A stretch of DNA of 64,000 bases from JAFGOG01 sp034429215 (GTDB taxonomy: Bacteria; Chloroflexota; Anaerolineae; JAAYZQ01), in contig DAOUGI010000112.1 of assembly GCA_034429215.1 (NCBI GenBank), forward strand, positions 1-64,000. Reading direction: 5' to 3'. The stretch's first letter is position 1; every line of letters begins with the position of its first letter. Below are positions 34,592 to 43,926 of the stretch, piece after piece. A program made the position numbers and the translations under genes. The notes beneath the pieces are model-generated. The model was not told where the DNA came from. It did not search any database and saw only the letters and a list, made by a program, of their open reading frames with translations.

Positions 34592-37056
34592 TGCGAATTC
34601 AGTCTCTGGCAGGCGCCTGGGAATTTCGCCAGGCAGGCACGCAAGAGTGGCACCCCGCCAATGTCCCCGGCGGCGTGCATACCGATCTGCAGGCTTTGGG
34701 CCGCATCCCCGACCCGTTTGTGGGCGACAACGAAAAGCGCGTCCAATGGGTGGCCGAGTCCGATTGGGTGTACCGGACCAGTTTTGCCTGCACGGACGGG
34801 TTGCTTTCCAAAGAAAAGGTCTTTCTGGTTTGCGATGGGCTGGATACGCTGGCGACGGTCAGCCTGAACGGCCGTGAGTTGGGCAGTGCCGCGAACATGT
34901 TCCGGCAATATCACTGGGATGTCAAATCGCTGCTCAAGGCAGGCGAAAATGACCTGCACATTGCTTTTGACTCACCCGTACGCTTTGCGGCCGCGCAACA
35001 GGCGATCCGCCCCATGCCGGGCGTCTCGCAAGCCCTTCCAGGCGGGCCGCATTTGCGCAAAGCGCCCTGCCAGTTTGGCTGGGATTGGGGTCCGCAGCTG
35101 CCTCCCATCGGCATCTGGAAGGATATCCGCTTGGAAGGATATGAGGGCGCGCGCCTCCTGGATGTCCACCTCAGTCAGCAGCACGCCCGCGACCAGGTGA
35201 CCGTTGAGGCGCTGGTAACCGTTCAAAGCTGGGATGAAACGCCTCGCTCGGCAGTCATGCGCTTGGTTGCGCCGGACGGGCAGGTGTTTGAAGCCAGGGC
35301 AGCCGTCGCCCCGGGCAACGATAGCAAGCTGAGGGTGATCATTCCCAATCCACAACTATGGTGGCCGAATGGTTACGGCGCGCAGCCGCTCTATCGGGTC
35401 GGCGTCGAGCTGCATCAAGCTGGCCTGCTGCTGGACCGGCGCGAATACCGGCTGGGCCTGCGCACCATCGAGCTGCGCCAACAGCCGGACGAATGGGGGC
35501 GTTCGTTCACCTTTGTCGTTAACGGGCTGCCTATTCTCGCCAAAGGCTCCAACTGGATCCCGGCGGATTCTTTTCCCACCCGCATCTCGGATGCCTATCT
35601 GGAAGGGTTGCTCCGTGCTGCGGTAGAGACGCACCAGAACATGCTGCGCGTGTGGGGCGGCGGCTTTTACGAAGATGAGCGCTTTTACGATCTTTGCGAC
35701 CGCTATGGCATCCTGGTCTGGCAGGATTTTGTCTTCTCGTGCAGCATTTACCCGCTCGATGAGCCTGACTTGATTGAGAATATCCGCGTCGAAGTGGTCG
35801 AAAATGTCCGGCGCCTGCGGCATCGCGCCAGCCTGGCCCTGTGGTGCGGCAACAATGAAATGGAGCAAGGGTGGGCCGAGTGGCACTGGAACAGGCCCGA
35901 GTTACAGGATTTAAAGGCCGCTTATGACCGCTTCTTCCACCGCACACTGGCGGAGTGGTGCGCCACTGAAGACCCCGACCATGCCTATTGGCCCAGCTCA
36001 CCTTCCTCAGATACGCCATTCGAGACTCCCAACGGCCAGATTCAGGGCGATGCGCATTATTGGGATGTCTGGCATGGGCGCAAGCCGTTCACAGCGTACC
36101 GCAGCCAGTACCCGCGCTTCATGAGCGAGTTTGGTTTCCAATCCCTGCCGCCTTTGGAGACCATCCGCACCTACGCGGCGGAACCCGACTGGAACATGAC
36201 CTCCTACATCATGGAGCAGCATCAGAAAAATGCCAGCGGCAACTCGATGATGGTGGGCCAGATGCTGGACACCTTCCGCCTGCCCAAGGATTTCGAATCG
36301 CTGGTGTATCTCAGCATGGTCTTGCAGGCCGAAGGGATTCGTTATGGAGTGGAGCATTGGCGCAGGCACACCCGGCGCGTATCGGGCATGCTGTACTGGC
36401 AGTTGAACGACTGCTGGCCTGTCGCGTCGTGGTCCAGCCTGGATTACTTTGGCCGCTGGAAGGCCTTGCATTACGCCGCCCGCCGCTTCTATGCGCCTTT
36501 GCTGCTTTCGATTGAAGACGCTTCTCCGTGTCAGTCGATCTTTATCAGCAGCGACTTGGTTGAAGAATGGCGGGGTTCAGTGCATTGGGCTCTGACGGCT
36601 CTGGATGGCAAGGTGTTGGCCTCAGGCGAGAAAGCTGCGCACGTGGAGCCGTTGGGCGTGACGGCTGTCGAAAAACTCGACTTTTCAGGATTCCTGGATG
36701 ATGATACCCGCCGGGAGCTGGTTTTCGTGGCCGAGTTATGGCAGGGAGGCCGGCGCCTGGCTGGGCAAACCGCTCTCTTTGTTCCCACCAAACACTTGTC
36801 ACTGGTCGATCCGCACATTAACGCCGATGTGACGCTGAGAGAGGACCTGCTTGCCATCGATCTGTCGGCGCGTTCACTGGCCCGCCTGGTGGAATGCAGC
36901 CTGACCGGCGCCGATGTGATCTTCAGTGACAACTATTTCGATCTGCCGGCCCGGCGAGTCATCAGTGTTACGGCTCCCCTGCCGGTCGGATGGGATTTAG
37001 CTACAGCCCAGGCAGCACTCAAGGTACGCTCTGTCTACAACACATATTCCAAGTGA
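34591..37056 (+). CDS. GH2 beta-mannosidase
   Basis: This 821-residue intracellular enzyme would release mannose from beta-mannosides. It has the GH2 sandwich (about 1-190), Ig-like domain, and TIM barrel. The acid/base is E423 in CGNNEMEQGW and the nucleophile E513 in MSEFGFQSLP; the 90-residue spacing and the WCGNNE form fit beta-mannosidases rather than beta-galactosidases. LRKAPCQFGWDWGPQLPPIG near residue 155 is also typical of GH2 mannosidases. There is no signal peptide. It is translationally coupled to the MFS gene. The GH130 phosphorylase at 5367-6353 might act on related substrates. Confidence 0.92.
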   Translation: MRIQSLAGAWEFRQAGTQEWHPANVPGGVHTDLQALGRIPDPFVGDNEKRVQWVAESDWVYRTSFACTDGLLSKEKVFLVCDGLDTLATVSLNGRELGSAANMFRQYHWDVKSLLKAGENDLHIAFDSPVRFAAAQQAIRPMPGVSQALPGGPHLRKAPCQFGWDWGPQLPPIGIWKDIRLEGYEGARLLDVHLSQQHARDQVTVEALVTVQSWDETPRSAVMRLVAPDGQVFEARAAVAPGNDSKLRVIIPNPQLWWPNGYGAQPLYRVGVELHQAGLLLDRREYRLGLRTIELRQQPDEWGRSFTFVVNGLPILAKGSNWIPADSFPTRISDAYLEGLLRAAVETHQNMLRVWGGGFYEDERFYDLCDRYGILVWQDFVFSCSIYPLDEPDLIENIRVEVVENVRRLRHRASLALWCGNNEMEQGWAEWHWNRPELQDLKAAYDRFFHRTLAEWCATEDPDHAYWPSSPSSDTPFETPNGQIQGDAHYWDVWHGRKPFTAYRSQYPRFMSEFGFQSLPPLETIRTYAAEPDWNMTSYIMEQHQKNASGNSMMVGQMLDTFRLPKDFESLVYLSMVLQAEGIRYGVEHWRRHTRRVSGMLYWQLNDCWPVASWSSLDYFGRWKALHYAARRFYAPLLLSIEDASPCQSIFISSDLVEEWRGSVHWALTALDGKVLASGEKAAHVEPLGVTAVEKLDFSGFLDDDTRRELVFVAELWQGGRRLAGQTALFVPTKHLSLVDPHINADVTLREDLLAIDLSARSLARLVECSLTGADVIFSDNYFDLPARRVISVTAPLPVGWDLATAQAALKVRSVYNTYSK

Positions 37057-37106
37057 AGTAACTCAACAAAAGGAATGGCATGTTCCGATTTGGAGGGGAT
37101 TAACGG

Positions 37107-38309
37107 ATGGCTGAGCTAGAGCTTTCGGTCATGTCACGCGGACCGACGACGGTTGCCGATCTGCAGCCGCTGTTGGATGAGTTCGAGGCCGAACAGCGGG
37201 TCCATGTGCGCCTGCGCGTGCTAAACTGGGATACTGCCTGGGCGGATCTGCTCAAAGTCGCCCTTTACCAGTATGGGCCTGATGTTTCGGAGATCGGCTC
37301 GACCTGGCTGAGCAGCTTTGTGGCGATGGATGCTTTGCAGCCCTTTGTCAGCTCTGGAACCTCGGCGGCAGGGGATCCCTCTGTGTTTTTATCTTCGTTA
37401 TGGCAGAGCGGCATGCTGGCCCAGCGTCTGGGTGAGCCTGCGTTGCCGTGGGCCATCCCATGGTGGGCCGACACGCGCGTTATCTACTACCGGCGGGACC
37501 TTTGGGCGCAGGCGGGTGTTGATATGACCCATGCTGCTTTTGACACCCCAGAACACTTGACACAGACGCTTGGCCAGCTTCAAGCTGCTGGTGTGCCGAT
37601 CCCGTGGGTGGTGCCCACCCACCAATCCCGGATGACGGTCCACAATGTGGCCGGTTGGGTGTGGGGGGCTGGTGGTGATTTTGTCGCTGACGACGGCCGG
37701 CATGTGGTATTCGAGCAGCCGGAAGCCCAGGCCGGGATCTGTGCCTACCTTGACCTGGCGCGTTTTCTCGCCGAGCCGGCCCGGGGCCTGGATGACACGC
37801 AGTCGGATGGACTGTTCAGCCAGGGACAGGCTGCAACGGCAATTAGTGGGCCGTGGCTCCTACAATTCGCGTCTCCAGAGGTGATCGCCCAGGTTGGTAT
37901 GGCTCTCCCGCCCGGCGTTCCGTTCATCGGCGGTTCTCACCTGGTTCTTTGGAAGCACGCCGTCCACGATGCAGCGGCGGTCAAGCTGATCCGCTTTCTC
38001 ACCGGCCAGCACGTGCAGTCCAGCTTTGGCGGGCGGGCCGGCCTGCTCCCAACCCGGCACGACGTGCTTTCCAATCCACCCTTTTCCGACGATCCGCTCT
38101 ATCAGGTTTTGGCCCAAGGGCTAAAGATGGGTCGCTCTTTTCCATCTGTCCCCTTGTGGGGCCTGGTAGAGGAAAAGCTGAACGAGGTGCTTGGCCACTT
38201 GTGGGCGGATCTGTTAGCTAACCCGAGCCTGGACCTAGAAAGGGTTGTTGCCGAACGCCTGGAGCTGTTGGCTCGCAGGCTAAACCTGACCTTGCGCTCC
38301 CGGCAGTGA
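37107..38309 (+). CDS. family-1 solute-binding-like protein without signal peptide
   Basis: The product is 400 residues and has the fold pattern of extracellular sugar-binding proteins of family 1 (MalE/UgpB): LDEFEAEQRVHVRLRVLNW near the start, PWWADTRVIYYRRDLWAQAG (about 117-136), and DGLFSQGQAATAISGPWLL (about 230-248). Unlike family members, it begins directly with the first beta strand (MAELELSVMSRGP) and has no signal peptide or lipobox; no upstream start can add one, since only 50 bases separate it from the GH2 stop. GGAGGGG precedes the ATG. No matching family-1 permeases are nearby. It may be a cytoplasmic sugar sensor or carrier, or the signal peptide was lost. Confidence 0.8.
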   Translation: MAELELSVMSRGPTTVADLQPLLDEFEAEQRVHVRLRVLNWDTAWADLLKVALYQYGPDVSEIGSTWLSSFVAMDALQPFVSSGTSAAGDPSVFLSSLWQSGMLAQRLGEPALPWAIPWWADTRVIYYRRDLWAQAGVDMTHAAFDTPEHLTQTLGQLQAAGVPIPWVVPTHQSRMTVHNVAGWVWGAGGDFVADDGRHVVFEQPEAQAGICAYLDLARFLAEPARGLDDTQSDGLFSQGQAATAISGPWLLQFASPEVIAQVGMALPPGVPFIGGSHLVLWKHAVHDAAAVKLIRFLTGQHVQSSFGGRAGLLPTRHDVLSNPPFSDDPLYQVLAQGLKMGRSFPSVPLWGLVEEKLNEVLGHLWADLLANPSLDLERVVAERLELLARRLNLTLRSRQ

Positions 38310-38360
38310 GGACAGACCCGATTCTGTATTAGGTGAAGCAGCACGCATCGAGGGGTGTCT

Positions 38361-40772
38361 ATGGCGAACTATGGTTACTTTGACGACCAGAATAGAGAAT
38401 ACGTGATCACCGACCCCAAGACGCCGGTCAAGTGGATCAACTATATTGGGACGCTTGCTTTCGGCGGCTTGATCGATCACACCGGCGGGGCTCTGATCTG
38501 CAAGAGTGACCCGGCTTTGAACCGCATCACCAAGTATATTCCGCAGCTTCCGTGCTCAGAGTTCAAAGGCGAAACCTTGTATCTGCGGTTTAGAGCGGGC
38601 GATCGATACAAGGTCTTTTCTCCCTACTTTGTGCCTACGTTGGATTGCTACGATCGTTACGAATGTCGCGTCGGACTGGGGTATACCCGGATTATTTCCG
38701 AGTTCTACGGGATCAGGACCGAGGTCACGATCTTTGTCCCACTCAACGACAGCCGGGAGATCCGCGACTACAAGATCACCAACGTCGGCGCCCAGCCCAT
38801 CGATCTGGACGCCATCCCGGTGGTGGAGTATACCCATCCCGACGCCCTCAAGCAGTTCATCAACGCCGACTGGGTGCCGCAGACGATGCAGAGCCGAGTG
38901 CACGGCGGACAGGACGGGGTCAAAATCCTGATCCAGTACCCCTTTATGCGGCGCGACATTGCCATCAACTATTTCACCTCCAGTCTGCCAGCGTCCTCCT
39001 TCGAGACGGACCGGGCGCGGTTCCTCGGCGGCCACGAGTATGGCACGTGGGCCGATCCGCTAGGGCTACAGGCGGCGGAGCTGAGCAACTATGAGGCGCA
39101 GCGCGGGGACAACATCGCGGCGCTGCTCCACCACCTGGGTGCGATCCGGCCCGGCGAGACCAGGCGGCTGATTACCCAATTAGGCCAGGAGGTGAGCGTC
39201 GCGGCGGCGCTGCCGTCGATCCGCCGCTACCGCGACGGGCGGCGGGTGGATGCCGCCCTCGACAAGATGGCCCGCTTCTGGGACGGCTACCTGTCTACCT
39301 TGCAGGTAGAGACCCCTGACGCCAACATGAACCGGATGCTGAACGTGTACAACCCCCGCCAGTGCCACGTGACCCAAAACTGGTCGAGGTACCTGTCGCT
39401 CTACCAGCTCGGTTTTGGGGGGAGAGGCATAGGCTTCCGGGATACCGCACAGGATGTGATGGGGGTCATGGCCCATGCTCCTGCTGAGGCCCGGACGCTC
39501 GTCGAGATGCTGCTGTCGGTGCAGCGAAGGAACGGCTCGGCTTTTCACCAGCTCAACCCCCTGACCATGATTGCCAATGCCGGCGACTCCAGGGAGGTGG
39601 AAGGGGGGCCCGACTATTACGGCGACGACCACCTGTGGATTGTGCTGGCCATCTGCGCCTACCTCAAAGAGACCGGCGATCTGGCTTTCCTGGACAAGGT
39701 CGTGCCCTATTACGAAAAGGATCGGGCCGACCACCCTGTGGAAACGGGCACTGTTCTGGATCACATGCGCCGGGCGATTGAGTTCACCACAACCAATGTC
39801 GGAGCGCACGGCCTGCCGCTGCTTGGCTTTGCCGACTGGAACGACACGGTGAACCTGAGGGCCGGCGCCGAGTCGCTGTTCGTCGCCCACCTGTACGGCA
39901 AGGCGCTGCTGGAGATGATCGACCTGGCCCGCCACACCGGCGACGCGGCGGCGGAGCGCTACCAGGGCTGCTACGAGGCGATGAAAGCCAGGGTCAACGA
40001 CCTGGCCTGGGACGGCGAGTGGTACGTGCGCTATTTCGACGCCGACGGCAGCCCTCTTGGTTCTAAGGCGAATCGGTATGGGCAAATCTACGTCAACGGA
40101 CAATCTTGGCCGGTCATCGCCGGCTTGGCCACGCCCGACAGGGCAAGGCAGGCCCTCGATTCGGTCTACCGCCGGCTGAACACGCGAAACGGCATCAAGC
40201 TGAGCGTGCCGGGGTTCAACGGCTGGGATCCGACCCGAGGGGGGATCACCACCTACCCGCCCGGCGCGAAGGAGAATGGTGGAATCTTTCTCCATGCCAA
40301 CCCTTGGGTTATCATGGCCGAGGCCATACTTGGGAATGGGGAGCGCGCTTTCGCGTATTATGATCAGATCAACCCGGTCGCCAAGAACGACAAGATCGAC
40401 GAGTTTGAATGCGAGCCATACGTCTATCCACAGAACGTACTGAGCGACGAGCATCCCCAGTTTGGGCTGGCTCGCAATAGCTGGTTGACCGGCACCGCGT
40501 CATGGGCCTACCAGGCAGCCACCCAGTACATCCTGGGCGTCATGCCTACCTACGACGGGCTGCGAATCGATCCGTGCATCCCCAAGGGCTGGGATGGCTT
40601 TAAGCTGGTCCGGCGATTTCGCGGGACCGTCTACCGGATCGAGGTCAAGAACCCTGAACATGTCGGCAAAGGGGTCAGGTCGGTCAGGGTTGACGGGCAA
40701 CCGATTGAAGGCAACCTGGTGTCGATCCTGGACAAGGGTGGGATGCACGAGATAGAAGTTGTGATGGGATAA
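38361..40772 (+). CDS. GH94-family glycoside phosphorylase 1
   Basis: GH94 enzymes phosphorolyse beta-glucosides, giving alpha-glucose 1-phosphate. From ATG 38361 (six bases after GAGGG) the product is 803 residues. It begins GYFDDQNREYVITDPKTP as cellobiose phosphorylases do and carries the catalytic-Asp motif ADWND (491-495) in GLPLLGFADWNDTVNL. Differences from its neighbour in the N-terminal substrate region (WINYIGTLAFGGLIDHTGGA against WINYLGSEAYFGLISNTAGG) suggest another acceptor, for example an oxidised or differently linked disaccharide. Cellobionate phosphorylase is one candidate that I cannot confirm. No signal peptide. Confidence 0.88.
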   Translation: MANYGYFDDQNREYVITDPKTPVKWINYIGTLAFGGLIDHTGGALICKSDPALNRITKYIPQLPCSEFKGETLYLRFRAGDRYKVFSPYFVPTLDCYDRYECRVGLGYTRIISEFYGIRTEVTIFVPLNDSREIRDYKITNVGAQPIDLDAIPVVEYTHPDALKQFINADWVPQTMQSRVHGGQDGVKILIQYPFMRRDIAINYFTSSLPASSFETDRARFLGGHEYGTWADPLGLQAAELSNYEAQRGDNIAALLHHLGAIRPGETRRLITQLGQEVSVAAALPSIRRYRDGRRVDAALDKMARFWDGYLSTLQVETPDANMNRMLNVYNPRQCHVTQNWSRYLSLYQLGFGGRGIGFRDTAQDVMGVMAHAPAEARTLVEMLLSVQRRNGSAFHQLNPLTMIANAGDSREVEGGPDYYGDDHLWIVLAICAYLKETGDLAFLDKVVPYYEKDRADHPVETGTVLDHMRRAIEFTTTNVGAHGLPLLGFADWNDTVNLRAGAESLFVAHLYGKALLEMIDLARHTGDAAAERYQGCYEAMKARVNDLAWDGEWYVRYFDADGSPLGSKANRYGQIYVNGQSWPVIAGLATPDRARQALDSVYRRLNTRNGIKLSVPGFNGWDPTRGGITTYPPGAKENGGIFLHANPWVIMAEAILGNGERAFAYYDQINPVAKNDKIDEFECEPYVYPQNVLSDEHPQFGLARNSWLTGTASWAYQAATQYILGVMPTYDGLRIDPCIPKGWDGFKLVRRFRGTVYRIEVKNPEHVGKGVRSVRVDGQPIEGNLVSILDKGGMHEIEVVMG

Positions 40773-40795
40773 ATCGATTTTGGATTGGGGGGCCT

Positions 40796-43249
40796 ATGGC
40801 CAGCTATGGTTTTTTTGACGACTTGCACCGGGAGTATGTGATCACCCGGCCTGATACGCCCCTGCCCTGGATCAACTACCTGGGCAGCGAGGCCTATTTT
40901 GGCCTCATCTCCAACACTGCCGGCGGCTACTCTTTCTATCGTGACGCGCGGCTGCGACGGATTACGCGCTATCGCTACAACAATGTTCCACTCGATTACG
41001 GCGGGCGCTATATCTACCTGCGGGACGACGATACCGCCGAGTTCTGGTCCCCCACCTGGCAGCCCACGCGCCATAAGCTGGAGAGCTACACCTGCCGCCA
41101 CGGCTTGGGCTATACGGTTATCGGCTCTACCTGCAACGGGATTAAGGCCGAGGTCCGCTACTTTGTGCCGCTCGGCGAAAATCTGGAGATCTGGCAGCTC
41201 AGCGTGACCAACCTGCGGGAGAGCCCGGCCAGGCTGTCGGCGTTCAGCGCGGTCGAGTTTTGCCTGTGGGACGCGCAGGACGACGCGGCCAATTTCCAGC
41301 GCAATCTGAATATTGGTGAGGTCGAGGTAGACGGCGGCACGATCTACCACAAGACCGAATACCGCGAGCGCCGCAACCATTTCGCCTTTTTCGCCTGCTC
41401 AGAGCCGTTGGCCGGCTTTGACACACAGCGCGACCTCTTTCTGGGACCCTACCGTGGTTGGGACAGGCCGGCGGCGGTCGAGCGCGGCCAATCGTTCGGC
41501 TCGGTAGCCCACGGCTGGGCGCCAATCGGCTCCCATCACCTGCGGCTTGAGCTGGGGCCCGGTGAGACCCGCCAGGTTGTCTTTTTGCTGGGCTACCACG
41601 AAAATCCTGACGCGCTCAAGTTCGACCCGCCCGGCTCACAGACGATCGACAAGCGGACCGTCCGGCCTGTTATCGTCAAGTATCTGCGGCCGGAGAATGT
41701 GGAATCCGCTTTCGCCGCGCTGCGCAGCTATTGGGACAGTCTGCTCAAGGTCCTCCACGTCGAGACGCCGGACCTTCACACCGACCGCATGGTCAATATC
41801 TGGAACGCCTACCAGTGCATGATTACCTTTAACATGTCCCGGTCGGCCTCTTACTTTGAATCGGGCATGGGGCGGGGGATGGGTTTCCGCGACTCGACCC
41901 AGGACCTGTTGGGGTTTGTGCACATGGTGCCGGAGCGGGCCCGCGAGCGGATTCTGGACCTGGCGGCCACGCAGTTGGCCAGCGGCGGCGCGTACCACCA
42001 ATATCAACCCCTCACCAAGCGCGGCAACGACCAGGTTGGTGGAGGCTTTAACGACGATCCACTGTGGCTGGTCGTGGGGGTCGCCGCTTACCTGAAAGAG
42101 ACCGGCGACGGGAGCATCCTGGACGTGCCGGTCCCGTACGACCTCCGGCCCGGATCGGAGCAGCCGTTGTACGAGCACCTGCAACGCAGCCTGCGCTACA
42201 CGCTGGAACGGCTGGGGCCGCATGGCCTGCCGCTCATCGGCCGCGCCGACTGGAACGACTGCCTGAACCTCAACACCTTTTCCAGCGCCCCCGGCGAATC
42301 GTTCCAGACGGCGACCCACCGGGACGGAAAGGTGGCCGAGTCGGTCCTGATCGGCGGGCTGTTCGTGCTGGCGGCGCGGGAGCTGGCCGCCATCGCCCGG
42401 TGGCGCGGCCTGGAGGAGGATGCGCAGCGCTACATCGATGAGGCTGACGGGATGGAGGCCGTGACGATCGAGCACGGCTGGGATGGCAACTGGTTCCTCC
42501 GCGCCTACGACGATCTGGGCCAAAAGGTGGGGGCGCACGAGTGCGTGGAGGGGCAGATCTTTATCGAGCCACAGGGCATTTGCACCCTGGCCGGCATCGG
42601 GCTGTGCGACGGTCGGGCGGAAAAGGCGCTGGCGGCGGTCCAGGACCGTCTGGCTACACCGCACGGCATCGTTCTGCTGCAGCCGGCCTATTCCCACTAT
42701 CACCTGGAACTGGGTGAAATCACGTCGTATCCGCCCGGCTATAAGGAGAACGCCAGCATCTTTTGCCACACCAACCCGTGGATCATGATCGCCGAGGCGA
42801 TAGTCGGGCATGGCGAGCAGGCACACGACTATTACATCCGCATCAACCCGTCGGCGCGGGAGGCGATCAGCGACGTGCACCGCTGCGAGCCGTATGTCTA
42901 TGCCCAGACGATTGCCGGGCGGGACACACCCACGCCCGGCGAGGCCAAGAACTCGTGGCTGACCGGCGCGGCGGCGTGGAACTATGCCGCCATCACCCAG
43001 TGGATCCTGGGCATCCGTCCCACCCTGGCCGGCCTGGAGATCGCCCCGGTCATACCGATCGGTTGGTCAGGCTTCAGAGCCCAGCGGGCATACCGCGGCG
43101 TGACCTATCACATTTCTGTGGAGCGCGCCGGTCCGGGGAACAGTGTCTCGCTCGTGGTGGACGGCCGGCCTATTGCGGGGCAGATTTTACCTCTGCCGCC
43201 GGCCGGCCAGGCAGAGGTAAAAGTACAAGCGGTAGTAGGAGCCTCGTAG
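40796..43249 (+). CDS. cellobiose phosphorylase-like GH94 enzyme
   Basis: This 817-residue cytoplasmic enzyme should convert cellobiose and phosphate to glucose 1-phosphate and glucose. The N terminus YVITRPDTPLPWINYLGSEA followed by FGLISNTAGGYSFYRDARLR is nearly the textbook cellobiose phosphorylase sequence. ADWND (484-488) carries the catalytic Asp. It follows the first GH94 gene by 23 bases with GGGGGG before the ATG, so both come from one message and probably arose by duplication. Energy is saved compared with hydrolysis because no ATP is needed for phosphorylation. The stop codon (43247-43249) lies inside the terminator stem. Confidence 0.92.
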   Translation: MASYGFFDDLHREYVITRPDTPLPWINYLGSEAYFGLISNTAGGYSFYRDARLRRITRYRYNNVPLDYGGRYIYLRDDDTAEFWSPTWQPTRHKLESYTCRHGLGYTVIGSTCNGIKAEVRYFVPLGENLEIWQLSVTNLRESPARLSAFSAVEFCLWDAQDDAANFQRNLNIGEVEVDGGTIYHKTEYRERRNHFAFFACSEPLAGFDTQRDLFLGPYRGWDRPAAVERGQSFGSVAHGWAPIGSHHLRLELGPGETRQVVFLLGYHENPDALKFDPPGSQTIDKRTVRPVIVKYLRPENVESAFAALRSYWDSLLKVLHVETPDLHTDRMVNIWNAYQCMITFNMSRSASYFESGMGRGMGFRDSTQDLLGFVHMVPERARERILDLAATQLASGGAYHQYQPLTKRGNDQVGGGFNDDPLWLVVGVAAYLKETGDGSILDVPVPYDLRPGSEQPLYEHLQRSLRYTLERLGPHGLPLIGRADWNDCLNLNTFSSAPGESFQTATHRDGKVAESVLIGGLFVLAARELAAIARWRGLEEDAQRYIDEADGMEAVTIEHGWDGNWFLRAYDDLGQKVGAHECVEGQIFIEPQGICTLAGIGLCDGRAEKALAAVQDRLATPHGIVLLQPAYSHYHLELGEITSYPPGYKENASIFCHTNPWIMIAEAIVGHGEQAHDYYIRINPSAREAISDVHRCEPYVYAQTIAGRDTPTPGEAKNSWLTGAAAWNYAAITQWILGIRPTLAGLEIAPVIPIGWSGFRAQRAYRGVTYHISVERAGPGNSVSLVVDGRPIAGQILPLPPAGQAEVKVQAVVGAS

Positions 43250-43274
43250 TAGCGATTGAAGTCGCTACTACGAG
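43243..43274. terminator. bidirectional terminator between cellobiose phosphorylase and bfr
   Basis: CTCGTAGTAGCGA (43243-43255), a 6-base loop, and TCGCTACTACGAG (43262-43274) form a 13-bp stem between convergent genes. The TAG stop of the plus-strand gene is inside the stem. The sequence looks like a mobile palindromic unit, but no second copy was seen here. Confidence 0.65.
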
Positions 43275-43299
43275 GGTGTTGAACAGACTAGCAGGGCGC

Positions 43300-43767
43300 C
43301 TACCCCATCTGCTCGATGAGATAGTTCTGCAGACCTATCTGGGCGATCTGCTCGATCTGGGTCTCGATCCAGTCGGTGTGGTCTTCCTCGTCGCCCAGGA
43401 TCGATTCGAGGATGGCCCGCGTCCCGTTGTCTTCGAGCTTGACGCACAGCTTGACGCCGTCGTTGTACGCCTTGACTGCGCCGTGCTCAGCCCCCAGGTC
43501 GTTGTGGAGCTGGGCTTCGACGTCGCCCCCGATGTGCATCGGGTTCAGATTGCTGACGATCGGCTTGCCTTCGAGAAAGATGATCCGCCCAATCAGCTTT
43601 TCGGCGTGCCCCATCTCGCCGATGGCCCGTTTCTCGACCGCTTCGTGGAGCTTTTCATAGCCCCAGTCGGCGCACATTTCCGAGTGGACCATGTACTGGC
43701 TGATGGCGGTCAGCTCGTCGGCGAGAAGAAAGTTCAGCTTGGCAATGATTTGATCGTTTCCCTTCAT
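43300..43767 (-). CDS. bfr: bacterioferritin
   Basis: This 155-residue haem-containing iron-storage protein forms 24-subunit shells. All ferroxidase ligands sit at the positions known from Escherichia coli Bfr: E18, E51, H54, E94, E127 and H130. The haem ligand M52 is present, so it is a true bacterioferritin rather than a ferritin. The ATG at 43767 is preceded by AGGAGG. Its promoter is divergent from that of the second cyclase gene, about 40 bases apart. Confidence 0.95.
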   Translation of the reverse strand: MKGNDQIIAKLNFLLADELTAISQYMVHSEMCADWGYEKLHEAVEKRAIGEMGHAEKLIGRIIFLEGKPIVSNLNPMHIGGDVEAQLHNDLGAEHGAVKAYNDGVKLCVKLEDNGTRAILESILGDEEDHTDWIETQIEQIAQIGLQNYLIEQMG

Positions 43768-43811
43768 GGTTCCTCCTAAATGGAATTTGGATTTCCTCAG
43801 GTGATGTGAGA

Positions 43812-43839
43812 AGTATATCCGTTTTTCCCGGACTGTCAA
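43812..43839 (-). promoter_or_regulatory. bfr promoter
   Basis: Minus strand: TTGACA (43839-43834), 16 bases, TATACT (43817-43812). The leader is about 40 bases. No Fur-box-like sequence was recognised. Confidence 0.7.
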
Positions 43840-43880
43840 AACTCGGTGGCAGGATGCTACCTGGCTTGGAGCAATTGCCT

Positions 43881-43909
43881 TTGACAGCCCGTCAAGACCA
43901 TGCTATACT
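43881..43909 (+). promoter_or_regulatory. promoter of cyclase paralogue 2
   Basis: TTGACA (43881-43886), 17 bases, TATACT (43904-43909). The predicted start at about 43916 coincides with the first base of the AGGAGG ribosome-binding site (43916-43921), giving a very short leader of about 11 bases. Confidence 0.75.
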
Positions 43910-43926
43910 ATCGCCAGGAGGCTTCT

